A DNA stretch of 64,000 nucleotides. It comes from CAJCIW01 sp963833965 (GTDB taxonomy: Bacteria; Chlamydiota; Chlamydiia; Chlamydiales; Rhabdochlamydiaceae). The DNA is taken from assembly GCA_963833965.1 (NCBI GenBank), contig CAWHZZ010000001.1, positions 992,001 through 1,056,000 of the forward strand, given 5' to 3'. Each line of letters begins with the position of its first letter. Position 1 is the first letter of the stretch. The translations under genes and the position numbers were made by a program. Shown here piece after piece: positions 52,067-59,802 of the stretch. The notes beneath the pieces were generated by a model. The model was not told the DNA's origin. It was given only the letters and a program-made list of their open reading frames with translations, and did no database searches.

Positions 52067-52739
52067 TTTTGATCTCGCTTGGAATCTGCTCCCCCTGCAA
52101 TTGTGGAATACTCTTTACATGGTGTTTGCCGCTGCGTTTTTTGCATTGGTTATCGGACTGCCGCTGGGCGTCATTTTGACGATTACAGATAAAGGCCATA
52201 TCAAAGAGCACGCAGTTATCTATCGAATTTTAGAAGCGATCGTCAATGTCGGGCGATCGTTTCCCTTTGCCATCCTCATGGTCGCTCTCATTCCTTTGAC
52301 TCGATGGATCGTGGGAACAAGCCTTGGGACGACGGCCTCGATCGTTCCGCTCGCGATCGCTGCAGCGCCATTTATCGCCCGCCTTGTGGAAACGAGCTTA
52401 AAAGAGATCGACCGCCATATCATTGAAGCGGCGATTGTCATGGGATCGAGCACGTGGCAGATCATCACTAAAGTGCTGCTGCCCGAAGCGCTCCCTTCCC
52501 TTGTTTCCGCAGTGACATCGATGATTGTCAATTTGATCGGATATAGCGCGATGGCAGGCCTTGTCGGAGGTGGTGGTCTTGGCCAAGTGGCAATTCAATA
52601 TGGCTACAACCGCTTTAACACTTTTATCATGGTCACTACTGTCATTATCCTCATCTTACTTGTTCAGATTATCCAATGGATCGGGGGATCGATAGCGGCA
52701 ATAATTGCAAAAAAAAGGGGAAAGAACCTATCCCAATAA
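52056..52739 (+). CDS. metI: Methionine ABC transporter, permease protein
   Basis: Inner-membrane permease of the MetNIQ system, 227 residues and about five spans. It carries the family EAA-type loop EAAIVMGSSTWQIITKVLLPEALPSLV, which docks on the ATPase, and GYSAMAGLVGGGGLGQVAIQYGYNRF near the C-terminus. A perfect AGGAGG (52043-52048) ends 7 bp before GTG 52056, which I take as the start; the ATG at 52041 lacks such a site. The 3' end lies in the left arm of a 125-bp palindrome that separates it from metQ. Confidence 0.92.
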   Translation: MAANFDLAWNLLPLQLWNTLYMVFAAAFFALVIGLPLGVILTITDKGHIKEHAVIYRILEAIVNVGRSFPFAILMVALIPLTRWIVGTSLGTTASIVPLAIAAAPFIARLVETSLKEIDRHIIEAAIVMGSSTWQIITKVLLPEALPSLVSAVTSMIVNLIGYSAMAGLVGGGGLGQVAIQYGYNRFNTFIMVTTVIILILLVQIIQWIGGSIAAIIAKKRGKNLSQ

Positions 52740-52848
52740 AAAGGTTCAGCCCATTTTCGATCCAAATTCTCGGGATTATTTACGAAGGTTGATATAGTCC
52801 CAAGAACGTGGATCGAAAATCGACGAAAAATTTTAATGGGATAGGTTC
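52724..52848. repeat. 125-bp imperfect palindrome between metI and metQ
   Basis: GAACCTATCCCA (52724-52735) pairs with 52837-52848, and ATTTTCGATCC (52753-52763) with GGATCGAAAAT (52810-52820), around one centre. It starts inside the last codons of metI and ends 4 bp before metQ. As the three genes belong to one function, it may tune expression within an operon and need not end it. Confidence 0.8.
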
Positions 52849-52852
52849 AAAC

Positions 52853-53638
52853 ATGATTAGAATCTTTAGTCTTCTGGTCTCAGCTTTGCTCTGTTTGTTC
52901 GGATGCAGCTCCACATCTAAAAATAGCTTAAAAGTGGCGGCAACACCTGTGCCCCATGCTCAAATGCTCGAATTCATTCAGCCTGACCTCAAAGAACAAG
53001 GAATTGATTTGGTCATTGTGACCACTGACGATTACAACATGCCGAACCGCGCGCTTGCAGAAAAGGAAGTCGATGCCAATTTTTTCCAGCACATTCCATT
53101 TATGAACCTTCAAATTCAAGAATTTCATTATCCCATTCAGAACTTCGGCAAAATCGAAATCGAGCCGATGGGCATTTACTCTAAAAAACTAAAATCGCTT
53201 TCCGATCTCAAAGACGGAGCTGTCATTGCGGTCCCGAACGATCCCTCCAATGAAGCCAGAGCTTTGCTCTTGTTCCAATCGCAAAAACTGATCGAACTCG
53301 ACGACCCCAATAACCTTAAAGCAACCGTGCTCAATATTTCCAAAAATCCGAAACGCTTAAAATTCATTGAAGTCGACGCGGCGACGATCCCCCGCTCGCT
53401 CCAGGATGTCGATGCCGCTGCTATCAACACCAATTACGCTTTGGAGGCCGGCTTAAATCCATTAAAAGACTCGCTCGTGCTCGAAAGCAAAGACTCCCCA
53501 TACGCCAACATCATCGCGATCCGGACCGGCGATGAAAATCGGCCAGACCTTCAAGCCTTAAAAGCCGCGATGACCTCCGAAAAAATGCGAGAGTTCATCT
53601 TGAATAAATATCAAGGAGCAGTGCTTCCGGCATTTTAA
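52853..53638 (+). CDS. metQ: Methionine-binding lipoprotein MetQ (NlpA family)
   Basis: Periplasmic binding lipoprotein of MetNIQ. 261 residues: lipoprotein signal with Cys18 (SALLCLFGC), then KVAATPVPHAQMLEFI, DDYNMPNRALAEKEVDANFFQHIPFM, and INTNYALEAGL, all typical of NlpA/MetQ proteins. ATG 52853 is the start; an in-frame GTG at 52808 lies inside the palindrome. It follows metI and ends the methionine uptake group; a tRNA gene comes next. Confidence 0.93.
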   Translation: MIRIFSLLVSALLCLFGCSSTSKNSLKVAATPVPHAQMLEFIQPDLKEQGIDLVIVTTDDYNMPNRALAEKEVDANFFQHIPFMNLQIQEFHYPIQNFGKIEIEPMGIYSKKLKSLSDLKDGAVIAVPNDPSNEARALLLFQSQKLIELDDPNNLKATVLNISKNPKRLKFIEVDAATIPRSLQDVDAAAINTNYALEAGLNPLKDSLVLESKDSPYANIIAIRTGDENRPDLQALKAAMTSEKMREFILNKYQGAVLPAF

Positions 53639-53689
53639 GAGAACGTCTCTAAAGAAATTATTTAATGGCTGAAAAAGGAATCGAAAAGC

Positions 53690-53695
53690 TATAAT
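53690..53695 (+). promoter_or_regulatory. Likely -10 box of the tRNA-Leu transcript
   Basis: A perfect TATAAT ends 16 bp before the first base of the tRNA. The -35 region is weak (TGGCTG at 18 bp spacing), so only the -10 element is called. Confidence 0.45.
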
Positions 53696-53710
53696 CTTCT
53701 ATCCTTTTAT

Positions 53711-53792
53711 GCGGTCATGGCGGAATTGGTAGACGCGCTAGATTCAGGTTCTAGTCGGGAAACCGGTGGATGTTCGAGTCATCTTGACCGCA
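53711..53792 (+). tRNA. tRNA-Leu, anticodon CAG
   Basis: 82-nt class II tRNA. The acceptor arms GCGGTCA and TGACCGC pair fully, the anticodon stem CTAGA/TCTAG holds the loop TTCAGGT with CAG, a long variable arm GTCGGGAAACCGGT follows, and the T arm has TTCGAGT. CCA is not encoded. The thiN gene starts 16 bp downstream and may share the transcript. Confidence 0.95.
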
Positions 53793-53808
53793 TATTTTTG
53801 AGGTGTCG

Positions 53809-54426
53809 ATGTTCCAGCACACACGCATTGCGCTCATCTGTGGCGCTCCCGTCGAAAATCTGGAAAAAATCAAGCAAAGGATTGCAGAGTTTCCCTGCCT
53901 TATCGCCGTCAATGGCGGAATGAATCACTGCAGAAAGCTGAACATACGCCCTGATCTGATTATTGGAGATTTGGATTCGGCTGACCCTAATTCATTAGGC
54001 AATATCCCCATCAAGCGCTACCCTAAAGACAAGGATCAAACCGATTTGGAAATCGCTCTCGGTCTTATCTCAGAAAAAGCGGAAGAAATGACGATTTTCG
54101 GGGCCTTGCAGGGAAGGACCGATCATGTTCTCGGCAACTTGATCCTGCTTTCCCGCTACCCGGGCAAAGTTTTCCTCGAATCAGAAAAAGAGCGCATTTT
54201 CGTCATTGGCGAAAAGGCGTCTATTCCCACTTATCCCGGCCAAATCATTTCACTAATTCCATTGAACGGCCCCGTTAAAGGCATTCATGCAAAAGAGCTC
54301 AAGTGGCCGCTTGTCAACAGAACTTTAGACAAGCAGTTCATCAGCATTTCGAACGAAGCCCTGGGAACCCAAGTTGACATTTCTGTGGCAGAAGGGGATC
54401 TGCTTTGTTGTCTCAATACTATTTAA
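53809..54426 (+). CDS. thiN: Thiamine pyrophosphokinase
   Basis: Makes thiamine diphosphate directly from thiamine and ATP, the enzyme needed when thiamine is taken up from the host. 205 residues. Motifs: AVNGGMNHCRKLNIRPDLIIGDLDS (near 33-57), KDKDQTDLEIAL near 74, and GALQGRTDHVLGNL near 96, followed by the C-terminal beta domain with LIPLNGPV and the late TLDKQFISISNEALG. ATG 53809 follows a GAGG; a GTG two codons upstream is possible. No thiamine synthesis genes are in the window. Confidence 0.9.
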   Translation: MFQHTRIALICGAPVENLEKIKQRIAEFPCLIAVNGGMNHCRKLNIRPDLIIGDLDSADPNSLGNIPIKRYPKDKDQTDLEIALGLISEKAEEMTIFGALQGRTDHVLGNLILLSRYPGKVFLESEKERIFVIGEKASIPTYPGQIISLIPLNGPVKGIHAKELKWPLVNRTLDKQFISISNEALGTQVDISVAEGDLLCCLNTI

Positions 54427-54498
54427 CCACAGAGATGGGAAACCACGGAGAAAAAATTTCAAATTGCTATCTGTGGTTTCCCATCTCTGCGGTAAAAT
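54421..54498. repeat. 78-bp imperfect palindrome behind thiN
   Basis: 26-nt arms (54421-54446 and 54473-54498) pair with about two mismatches around a 26-nt loop. The left arm includes the thiN stop codon. It separates thiN from the convergent cmk/plsC gene and is a plausible bidirectional terminator. Confidence 0.75.
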
Positions 54499-54575
54499 TC
54501 AAAATATGCTGAAGCAAATATGACGAATTCTATTTTTTTCGTTCCCGCGAAAAAAATAAATTAATCTTCTTCCGA

Positions 54576-55925
54576 TTAAGGCGGATTTCCTTTTGCGCCT
54601 GCTTCATACCAAGCGCGTAATCGTTGAATGGCTTCTGCCAACTTTTCCGTCAAAGAATTTTGGGCCTCTCGCTTATCGAGCTGAGCAAATTGCTCCCATA
54701 AGATCGGCGTGCCGAATACGCAGGCGGTCTTGCCCCATAGCTTGGGGAATTTTCTCTGCCGATTCCAGAGAGAAAAAGTGCCATGGATGTAAGCGGGGAC
54801 GACAGCTGTTTTCGTGCGCGAGACGAGCATAGCGATCCCGGATTTGAGTGGCCCGAGTTCGTCTTTGATTCCCCGCGTTCCTTCAGGAAAGAGAATGATT
54901 TTTTTGCCTTCATTGAGCAGACGGCAGATCAGTTTGAACACGACGATATCGCCTGCATCGCCGCTGACGGGATGAGCGTTGAGGTTGCGGATGAGCCACG
55001 AGAACGCTGGATTTTTAAACAGCCCCTCGCGTGCTAAAAAATGCACTTCTTCCGGCCAAGAGATGGCCAAGATGCAGGGGTCGTAATTGGAGCAATGGTT
55101 AGAAGCGATGACTGCCGCCTGAGAATAATAATGTTGAAGTCCGTAGACTTTATGGCGGTATAGAGTCTTGAAAAAGATCCAGACTAAAAAGAGTACTGCG
55201 CGGTATAGCCACGTCATGGAAATCTTGCGCGCCCAGGCAGGTTTCAATTTTTTTGAACGGTGTTTTTTAAAAAACTCCACAATCAAATCGACGACTTGGT
55301 CGATGGAAAGATGGCTTGTGTCGATTTGAAAGGCGTCGGCAGGGCAGCGCAGAGGAGCAATTTTCCGCGTCGAATCATATTCGTCCCGTTGCTGAATATC
55401 TGCGAGCATCTGTTCTCTTGTCAGGTTTTGTCCTTCTTGCGGGTGTTTTTCAACGATTTCATTCATTCTCCTTTCCGCGCGAATCTGGGGGTCTGCAGTT
55501 AAGAAAACTTTTAATTCGGCGTCGGGAAAGACCACTGTGCCCAAGTCCCTGCCCTCGAACACGACATTTCTTTTTTCAGCAAAGCGGTGTTGGATAATGA
55601 GCAAGAAAGAGCGGACTTCCTGGAGTGCGGAAACAGCGGAGACATGAGCGGTGACAGGGCGGGAGCGGATGATCTCGGTCACGTCTTGATCGCCGACAAA
55701 ATAATGCTTTTCGCCGCTAATTTCTGAGATGTTGAAAGCAAAACGGTTCAAAAGATCTTCAATGCCCTTGGAGTCGGCAATGTCGACGTTGTTTTCTAAG
55801 ACAAACCAGGTGAAGCAGCGGTACATGGCGCCAGTATCAAAATAAATAAAGTGGAGGCGATCGGCCACTTTGCGCGCAACTGTTGTTTTTCCCGTCCCGG
55901 AAGGTCCGTCGATGGTGATGATCAT
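54576..55925 (-). CDS. Bifunctional cytidylate kinase / 1-acylglycerol-3-phosphate acyltransferase fusion
   Basis: 449 residues in two parts. Residues 1 to about 222 are cytidylate kinase: P-loop GPSGTGKTT at 7-15, YFDTGAMYR, VFEGRDLGTVVFPDA and the RDEYDSTR lid. Residues about 235-449 are a PlsC-type acyltransferase with a membrane-associated helix, NHCSNYD (the HX4D motif) near residue 277 and FPEGTRG near 352. In C. trachomatis cmk and plsC are neighbouring separate genes after cdsA, as I recall, so the fusion follows ancestral order. It would couple CDP-nucleotide supply to phosphatidic acid synthesis only loosely. It starts 6 bp after the cdsA stop. Confidence 0.92.
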   Translation of the reverse strand: MIITIDGPSGTGKTTVARKVADRLHFIYFDTGAMYRCFTWFVLENNVDIADSKGIEDLLNRFAFNISEISGEKHYFVGDQDVTEIIRSRPVTAHVSAVSALQEVRSFLLIIQHRFAEKRNVVFEGRDLGTVVFPDAELKVFLTADPQIRAERRMNEIVEKHPQEGQNLTREQMLADIQQRDEYDSTRKIAPLRCPADAFQIDTSHLSIDQVVDLIVEFFKKHRSKKLKPAWARKISMTWLYRAVLFLVWIFFKTLYRHKVYGLQHYYSQAAVIASNHCSNYDPCILAISWPEEVHFLAREGLFKNPAFSWLIRNLNAHPVSGDAGDIVVFKLICRLLNEGKKIILFPEGTRGIKDELGPLKSGIAMLVSRTKTAVVPAYIHGTFSLWNRQRKFPKLWGKTACVFGTPILWEQFAQLDKREAQNSLTEKLAEAIQRLRAWYEAGAKGNPP

Positions 55926-55931
55926 AAGCTT

Positions 55932-56801
55932 TTAGTGCATCCGAATGAAGAAATAGACGATGGGTGTGGTGAACAAGAGGGAGTCGACCATGTCGAGCAC
56001 TCCGCCGAGGCCCGGAAGCCTATTGCTGTCTTTGACGACAGCATCGCGTTTGAGGAGGGACTCCGCCAGATCGCCGATCTGGCCAAACACGCCGATCATC
56101 ATCCCAAGCCAAATTGACTCGATGAAAGAAAGACTGAAATGCCCATTGAAAAATTGATTGCCGGCGACCTGGATCAAAATACTGCCCGCGACAGCGGAAA
56201 TAAAGCCGGCGATCGCCCCTTCCACTGTTTTTTTGGGGCTAAGGGTAGGCGACAATTTTGTTTTACCCCACAAACGACCGACAAAATAGGCGCCGACATC
56301 GGTCATTTTGGTCACAAAGATCAAATACACCAGCCACCAGCGCCCCTCTTGCGGGATGCCATGATGGGCCATAGGATAAAGGACGCCGAGCGTCAACGCT
56401 AAAGGAGCTGCGACATAAGCGACGCCGAATAGTTCCACAGCGATCGTGATTAGCGCTTCCTTGGTATCACGAAAATGCAAAAGAAAAAACACGGCCATGG
56501 CAATCGCGAGGACCAAAATGGGCAGCTGCGGAAAATCGACAAAGACAAGAGAGGCATAGAGAGCGACGACCTCCGCCACTGCGGCGGCAATCATCCAACG
56601 GGTCGAAGGGGCGATGCCTTTATTGATTGCCAATTGGGCATATTCCCAGACGCCGATGGCAGCAAGGCCTGCGACGGAAAGCATTAACAGGATACTGACG
56701 GCGGGAGTTGTGGAAAAAGCGATTAAAAGGGCGACGATGATTCCTAAAATGGTTGAAACGAGTAAGCGGCGATTCAGGTCGGCCATTTGTTTGATATTCA
56801 T
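55932..56801 (-). CDS. cdsA: Phosphatidate cytidylyltransferase (CDP-diacylglycerol synthase)
   Basis: Integral membrane enzyme making CDP-diacylglycerol from CTP and phosphatidate. 289 residues with about eight spans. LSPTLSPKKTVEGAIAGF lies near residue 180, and the C-terminal signature is present as SLLKRDAVVKDSNRLPGLGG then VLDMVDS. Compared with the classical signature the His of GHGG and the Arg of DRxD are replaced (GLGG, DMVD), a variant I believe is common outside proteobacteria. It supplies PgsA (about 2 kb) and receives phosphatidate from the PlsC domain of the next gene. Confidence 0.92.
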   Translation of the reverse strand: MNIKQMADLNRRLLVSTILGIIVALLIAFSTTPAVSILLMLSVAGLAAIGVWEYAQLAINKGIAPSTRWMIAAAVAEVVALYASLVFVDFPQLPILVLAIAMAVFFLLHFRDTKEALITIAVELFGVAYVAAPLALTLGVLYPMAHHGIPQEGRWWLVYLIFVTKMTDVGAYFVGRLWGKTKLSPTLSPKKTVEGAIAGFISAVAGSILIQVAGNQFFNGHFSLSFIESIWLGMMIGVFGQIGDLAESLLKRDAVVKDSNRLPGLGGVLDMVDSLLFTTPIVYFFIRMH

Positions 56802-56802
56802 A

Positions 56803-56895
56803 ATAAGTAAGTTTGCTTAAATATTTATAATGATCTTCAAGTTTTTTTCACGATATTTCACATCATCCTCCTCATAAATATTCCAGCTCACTTAT
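56803..56895. repeat. 93-bp imperfect palindrome between uppS and cdsA
   Basis: ATAAGT (56803-56808) pairs with 56890-56895 and AATATTTAT (56820-56828) with ATAAATATT (56874-56882), with a small bulge. It reaches from the uppS stop codon to the base pairs next to the cdsA start codon, the same whole-gap layout as the other palindromes. Confidence 0.6.
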
Positions 56896-57674
56896 CTTCC
56901 TAAACGCCGCTGCCGCTTTTGGACATCGAGCACGGTTTGCAGTAACATTTTTTCATCGAAATCGGGCCAGAGGACATCGGTCATATAGAATTCGCTATAG
57001 CAAAGCTCCCAGAGCATAAAATTGCTTTGGCGGTGCTCGCCGCCGGGCCGTATCAAAATGTCGGGGTTGGGCCATTCTGCTGTATCAAGGTACTTGCTGA
57101 TGAGCTCTTCTGACACGTCTTCCTTGTTGAATTTCCCATATTCGACGTCCTCCATCATGGCAATGAACGCACGCCGGATGTCATCCCGGCCACCATAATT
57201 GATCGCCAATACCAAATCAATCTTTTTGCAGTGCGCGGTGTAAGCTTTAGAAAGTTCCATTTCTTTTAACAGAGAAGGGGGCAGCCGCTGCAGATTCCCG
57301 ATCGTTTTCAGCCGTACGCCCTCGCGGACCATTGCTCGGCGCTCTTTAACGAGATAAACTCTGAAAAGGTGCATCAAGGCGTCGACTTCTTCTTTTGATC
57401 GATTCCAATTTTCTGTGGAAAAAGAGTAAACGGTTAAAGTTTTGATGCCCAGCTCTGAGGCCGCCCGGACGATTTTAAAAAGAGTTTCGGCCCCTTTCCA
57501 ATGGCCTGCAATCGCCGGCAAACCCTGTTTTTTTGCCCACCTTCGATTTCCGTCCATGATAATCGCGATGTGGCTGGGAATTTTGTCAGCATCCAAAAAG
57601 GCAATATCGGATGGGGAATAAATCGTCTGCTTGTCAATCTCAACAGGAGATTCTTGAAGAATTAAAGAGTTCAT
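56892..57674 (-). CDS. uppS: Isoprenyl transferase (undecaprenyl diphosphate synthase type)
   Basis: Cis-prenyltransferase making the lipid carrier for peptidoglycan and LPS. 260 residues. IAIIMDGNRRWAKKQG near residue 36 holds the catalytic aspartate and the HxGN/DGN region, GHWKGAETL follows, then YSFSTENWNRSKEEV near 90 and the C-terminal RPGGEHRQSNFMLWELCYSEFY. The start overlaps the purA 3' end by 35 bp. It leads the uppS-cdsA-cmk/plsC run known from Chlamydia. Confidence 0.94.
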   Translation of the reverse strand: MNSLILQESPVEIDKQTIYSPSDIAFLDADKIPSHIAIIMDGNRRWAKKQGLPAIAGHWKGAETLFKIVRAASELGIKTLTVYSFSTENWNRSKEEVDALMHLFRVYLVKERRAMVREGVRLKTIGNLQRLPPSLLKEMELSKAYTAHCKKIDLVLAINYGGRDDIRRAFIAMMEDVEYGKFNKEDVSEELISKYLDTAEWPNPDILIRPGGEHRQSNFMLWELCYSEFYMTDVLWPDFDEKMLLQTVLDVQKRQRRLGR

Positions 57675-58956
57675 GGCCAGTAAATATTGTTCTTTCGCGT
57701 TCGGGCCCGAGAGACAAAATGCTCAAGGGGGTATTCACGAGTTCGCAAATCCGTTTAATGTATCTATCGGCTTCTTTTGGCAGCTCATCGAAAGAGGAGA
57801 TGTCTTTTGTGGGCCGCTTCCATCCAGGCATCGTTTCGTAAACAGGTTCGACATTTTCTAAATCGTCGACGAGCGGCGGCGGCGTATCGAGAAGCTGTCC
57901 ACGAAGGCGGTATCCCGTGCAAATTTTGATCTCTTCGAGCGTATCGAGGATATCGAGCTTTGTCAGCGCGAGTGAGTCCAAGCCGTTGAGGAGTGCCGCG
58001 TGGCGCACAAGACATGCATCGAACCATCCGATCCTGCGTTTGCGGCCGGTCGTAGTCCCAATTTCCCGAGCGGTAGCATTATCTAAAAACAGATTCTGCT
58101 CTTGTTCGCTCAGCGCTGTTGGCAGTGGCCCTGCGCCCACGCGGGTTGTGTAGGCCTTGACGACTCCTATCGTGTGTTGAATGCGGGTGGGTCCAATTCC
58201 AGCTCCGCCGCTCACTCCCGAAGAGATCGTGCTGGAGGAGGTGACAAAAGGATAGGTTCCGTAAGTCAAATCGAGAAGCGTTCCGTGCGCTCCTTCGAAC
58301 AGCACGTTTTTGTTCTGCCGGCACGCTTTTCCTACAATTTTTTCCACTTCCCCGATGTAGGCGGAGAGTTGTTTGCCGTAAGCCGCATACTCTTCAAAAA
58401 CCTCTTCAAAGGACAATGGCTGTTGAGCAAATAATTTTTGCAATTCTTCGTTTTTCAAAGAAAGAGTGCTTCGGAGTTTTTTTTCCAGCACACGAGGATC
58501 GACGAGCTCGCAAATGCGGATGCCGATGCGATTTGCTTTATCTGCGTAACAGGGGCCGATCCCGCGGCCGGTCGTTCCGATCGCCTGATCTTTTTTCCGC
58601 TCTTCATAAAGTCTGTCCAGAAGGCGGTGATAAGGAAAGACGACATGCGCAAAGGGAGAGATATACAAGCGCCCTTCAAGAGAGATTTCTTTCTCTTTGA
58701 GCCCTTTGATTTCTTCGAGAAGAACTTTGGGATCGATCACTGTGCCGCCCGCGATAAAACATTGCGCATGGGGATAGAGGATGCCGGAGGGGATAAGATG
58801 GAAACGGAATTCTTCCCCTTTTGCGACAATCGTATGGCCGGCGTTGTTTCCTCCTTGCGACCGCACGATGCACTCAGCGTGTTCGGCGAGCAAATCGATG
58901 ACTTTCCCTTTTCCTTCGTCTCCCCATTGGGCCCCGACGACAATGACACTTGGCAT
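57640..58956 (-). CDS. purA: Adenylosuccinate synthetase
   Basis: GTP-dependent enzyme converting IMP and aspartate to adenylosuccinate on the way to AMP. 438 residues. VVGAQWGDEGKGKVIDLLAE at the N-terminus holds the catalytic Asp, GNNAGHT the catalytic His, then TTGRGIGPCYADKANR, FEGAHGTLLDLTYGTYPFVTSS, TTGRKRRIGWFDA and the GTP-site TKLDILDTL. Its presence is notable because Chlamydiaceae lack purine synthesis and import nucleotides. purB is not in the window. It overlaps uppS by 35 bp and may drive its expression. Confidence 0.95.
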   Translation of the reverse strand: MPSVIVVGAQWGDEGKGKVIDLLAEHAECIVRSQGGNNAGHTIVAKGEEFRFHLIPSGILYPHAQCFIAGGTVIDPKVLLEEIKGLKEKEISLEGRLYISPFAHVVFPYHRLLDRLYEERKKDQAIGTTGRGIGPCYADKANRIGIRICELVDPRVLEKKLRSTLSLKNEELQKLFAQQPLSFEEVFEEYAAYGKQLSAYIGEVEKIVGKACRQNKNVLFEGAHGTLLDLTYGTYPFVTSSSTISSGVSGGAGIGPTRIQHTIGVVKAYTTRVGAGPLPTALSEQEQNLFLDNATAREIGTTTGRKRRIGWFDACLVRHAALLNGLDSLALTKLDILDTLEEIKICTGYRLRGQLLDTPPPLVDDLENVEPVYETMPGWKRPTKDISSFDELPKEADRYIKRICELVNTPLSILSLGPERERTIFTGHELFNSSRISC

Positions 58957-59017
58957 TTGTTCCTAAAGCAATAAAATTAATGTGCCAGCATAACGGATCT
59001 AGGATTTGAATGATGTA

Positions 59018-59034
59018 GTAAAATATTATTTTAC
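59018..59034. terminator. Small inverted repeat at the 3' end of the unknown 208-residue gene
   Basis: GTAAAAT-ATT-ATTTTAC lies across the stop codon of the gene ending at 59026. The weak AT stem makes a terminator role uncertain. Confidence 0.35.
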
Positions 59035-59652
59035 GCTTCCGCCGGAAAGCTCGAGAATGTGAGCGAGGACAGTGATCCACTGGTTGAGGACGCTGATGAC
59101 AGGGCTTGCGCAATATTCTTCATGCAGCAGCTGCAGCAACTCCATAAAGGGGAACGGAATCCACTCTTTTCCAGCATATTCGGTGAAATAATATCCGAGT
59201 GTATGGTCGGCCCCAGGCGGGAATTGCTGGACTTGTGAAATAAAAAATTTAATTTGAGGCAAGAGTTCTGTCGATCGTTCGATGGACAGGGATAAGGCAT
59301 TGCAATCATCCAGAAGCTTATGCCATAATCCCGATAAATGTTGAGTGAATTCAGGATTGTGGCTCTGGTCTTCTTGCGAAAGAACAATGAGCAATTGCCT
59401 AAAGGCGGCAATATCATCGATCAACTGCTGACGATCAACCACTAACGATTGGCCGTTTCCTTTGCGAGCAAAAGCTGAAAAAAGTTTTTTAAAGCAAGAA
59501 ACTAAAGTGGCGTAGATTTGGGCGCGGGTGGCATTTTTGAGGCTTGAGTAGGCTTCTTTGTCTTTTCGGTCTTTTTCAATGGGGCTGACAATAATTTTTT
59601 CGTAAGGGGATGGCTCTTCTTTTCGATAAATATTTTTGTCTAAGTCGCCCAT
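59026..59652 (-). CDS. Hypothetical soluble protein, 208 residues
   Basis: No family recognised. Predominantly helical and charged, without a signal peptide or membrane span. The N-terminal 35 residues are very polar (KNIYRKEEPSPYEK, IEKDRKDKEAY), then a helix SSLKNATRAQIYATLVSCFKKLF, and a C-terminal half with GADHTLGYYFTEYAGKEWIPFPFMELLQLLHEEY. The frame has normal codon use and stands between purA and uhpC. It could be a lineage-specific cytosolic or secreted protein, and nothing in the sequence decides this. Confidence 0.7.
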   Translation of the reverse strand: MGDLDKNIYRKEEPSPYEKIIVSPIEKDRKDKEAYSSLKNATRAQIYATLVSCFKKLFSAFARKGNGQSLVVDRQQLIDDIAAFRQLLIVLSQEDQSHNPEFTQHLSGLWHKLLDDCNALSLSIERSTELLPQIKFFISQVQQFPPGADHTLGYYFTEYAGKEWIPFPFMELLQLLHEEYCASPVISVLNQWITVLAHILELSGGSVK

Positions 59653-59802
59653 GAATCGCTCCCTTGAGACTATCTATGCCTTAATATTGAGTAAAAATCA
59701 ATCGGGATTCTATAAACTTTATTTTTAGCTTCCTTATCGTCTAAAATTTTGTAAAATGGTGAGGTTTGGCGGTATCCAAACTTAAGAAATAGAGGAGTCG
59801 TT

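Noticed and set aside
53793..53808. TPP riboswitch ahead of thiN
   Set aside because: Only 16 bp lie between the tRNA and the start codon.
58438..58974. 178-codon plus-strand frame opposite purA
   Set aside because: Antisense shadow of a conserved enzyme, Phe/Arg-rich with no motif.
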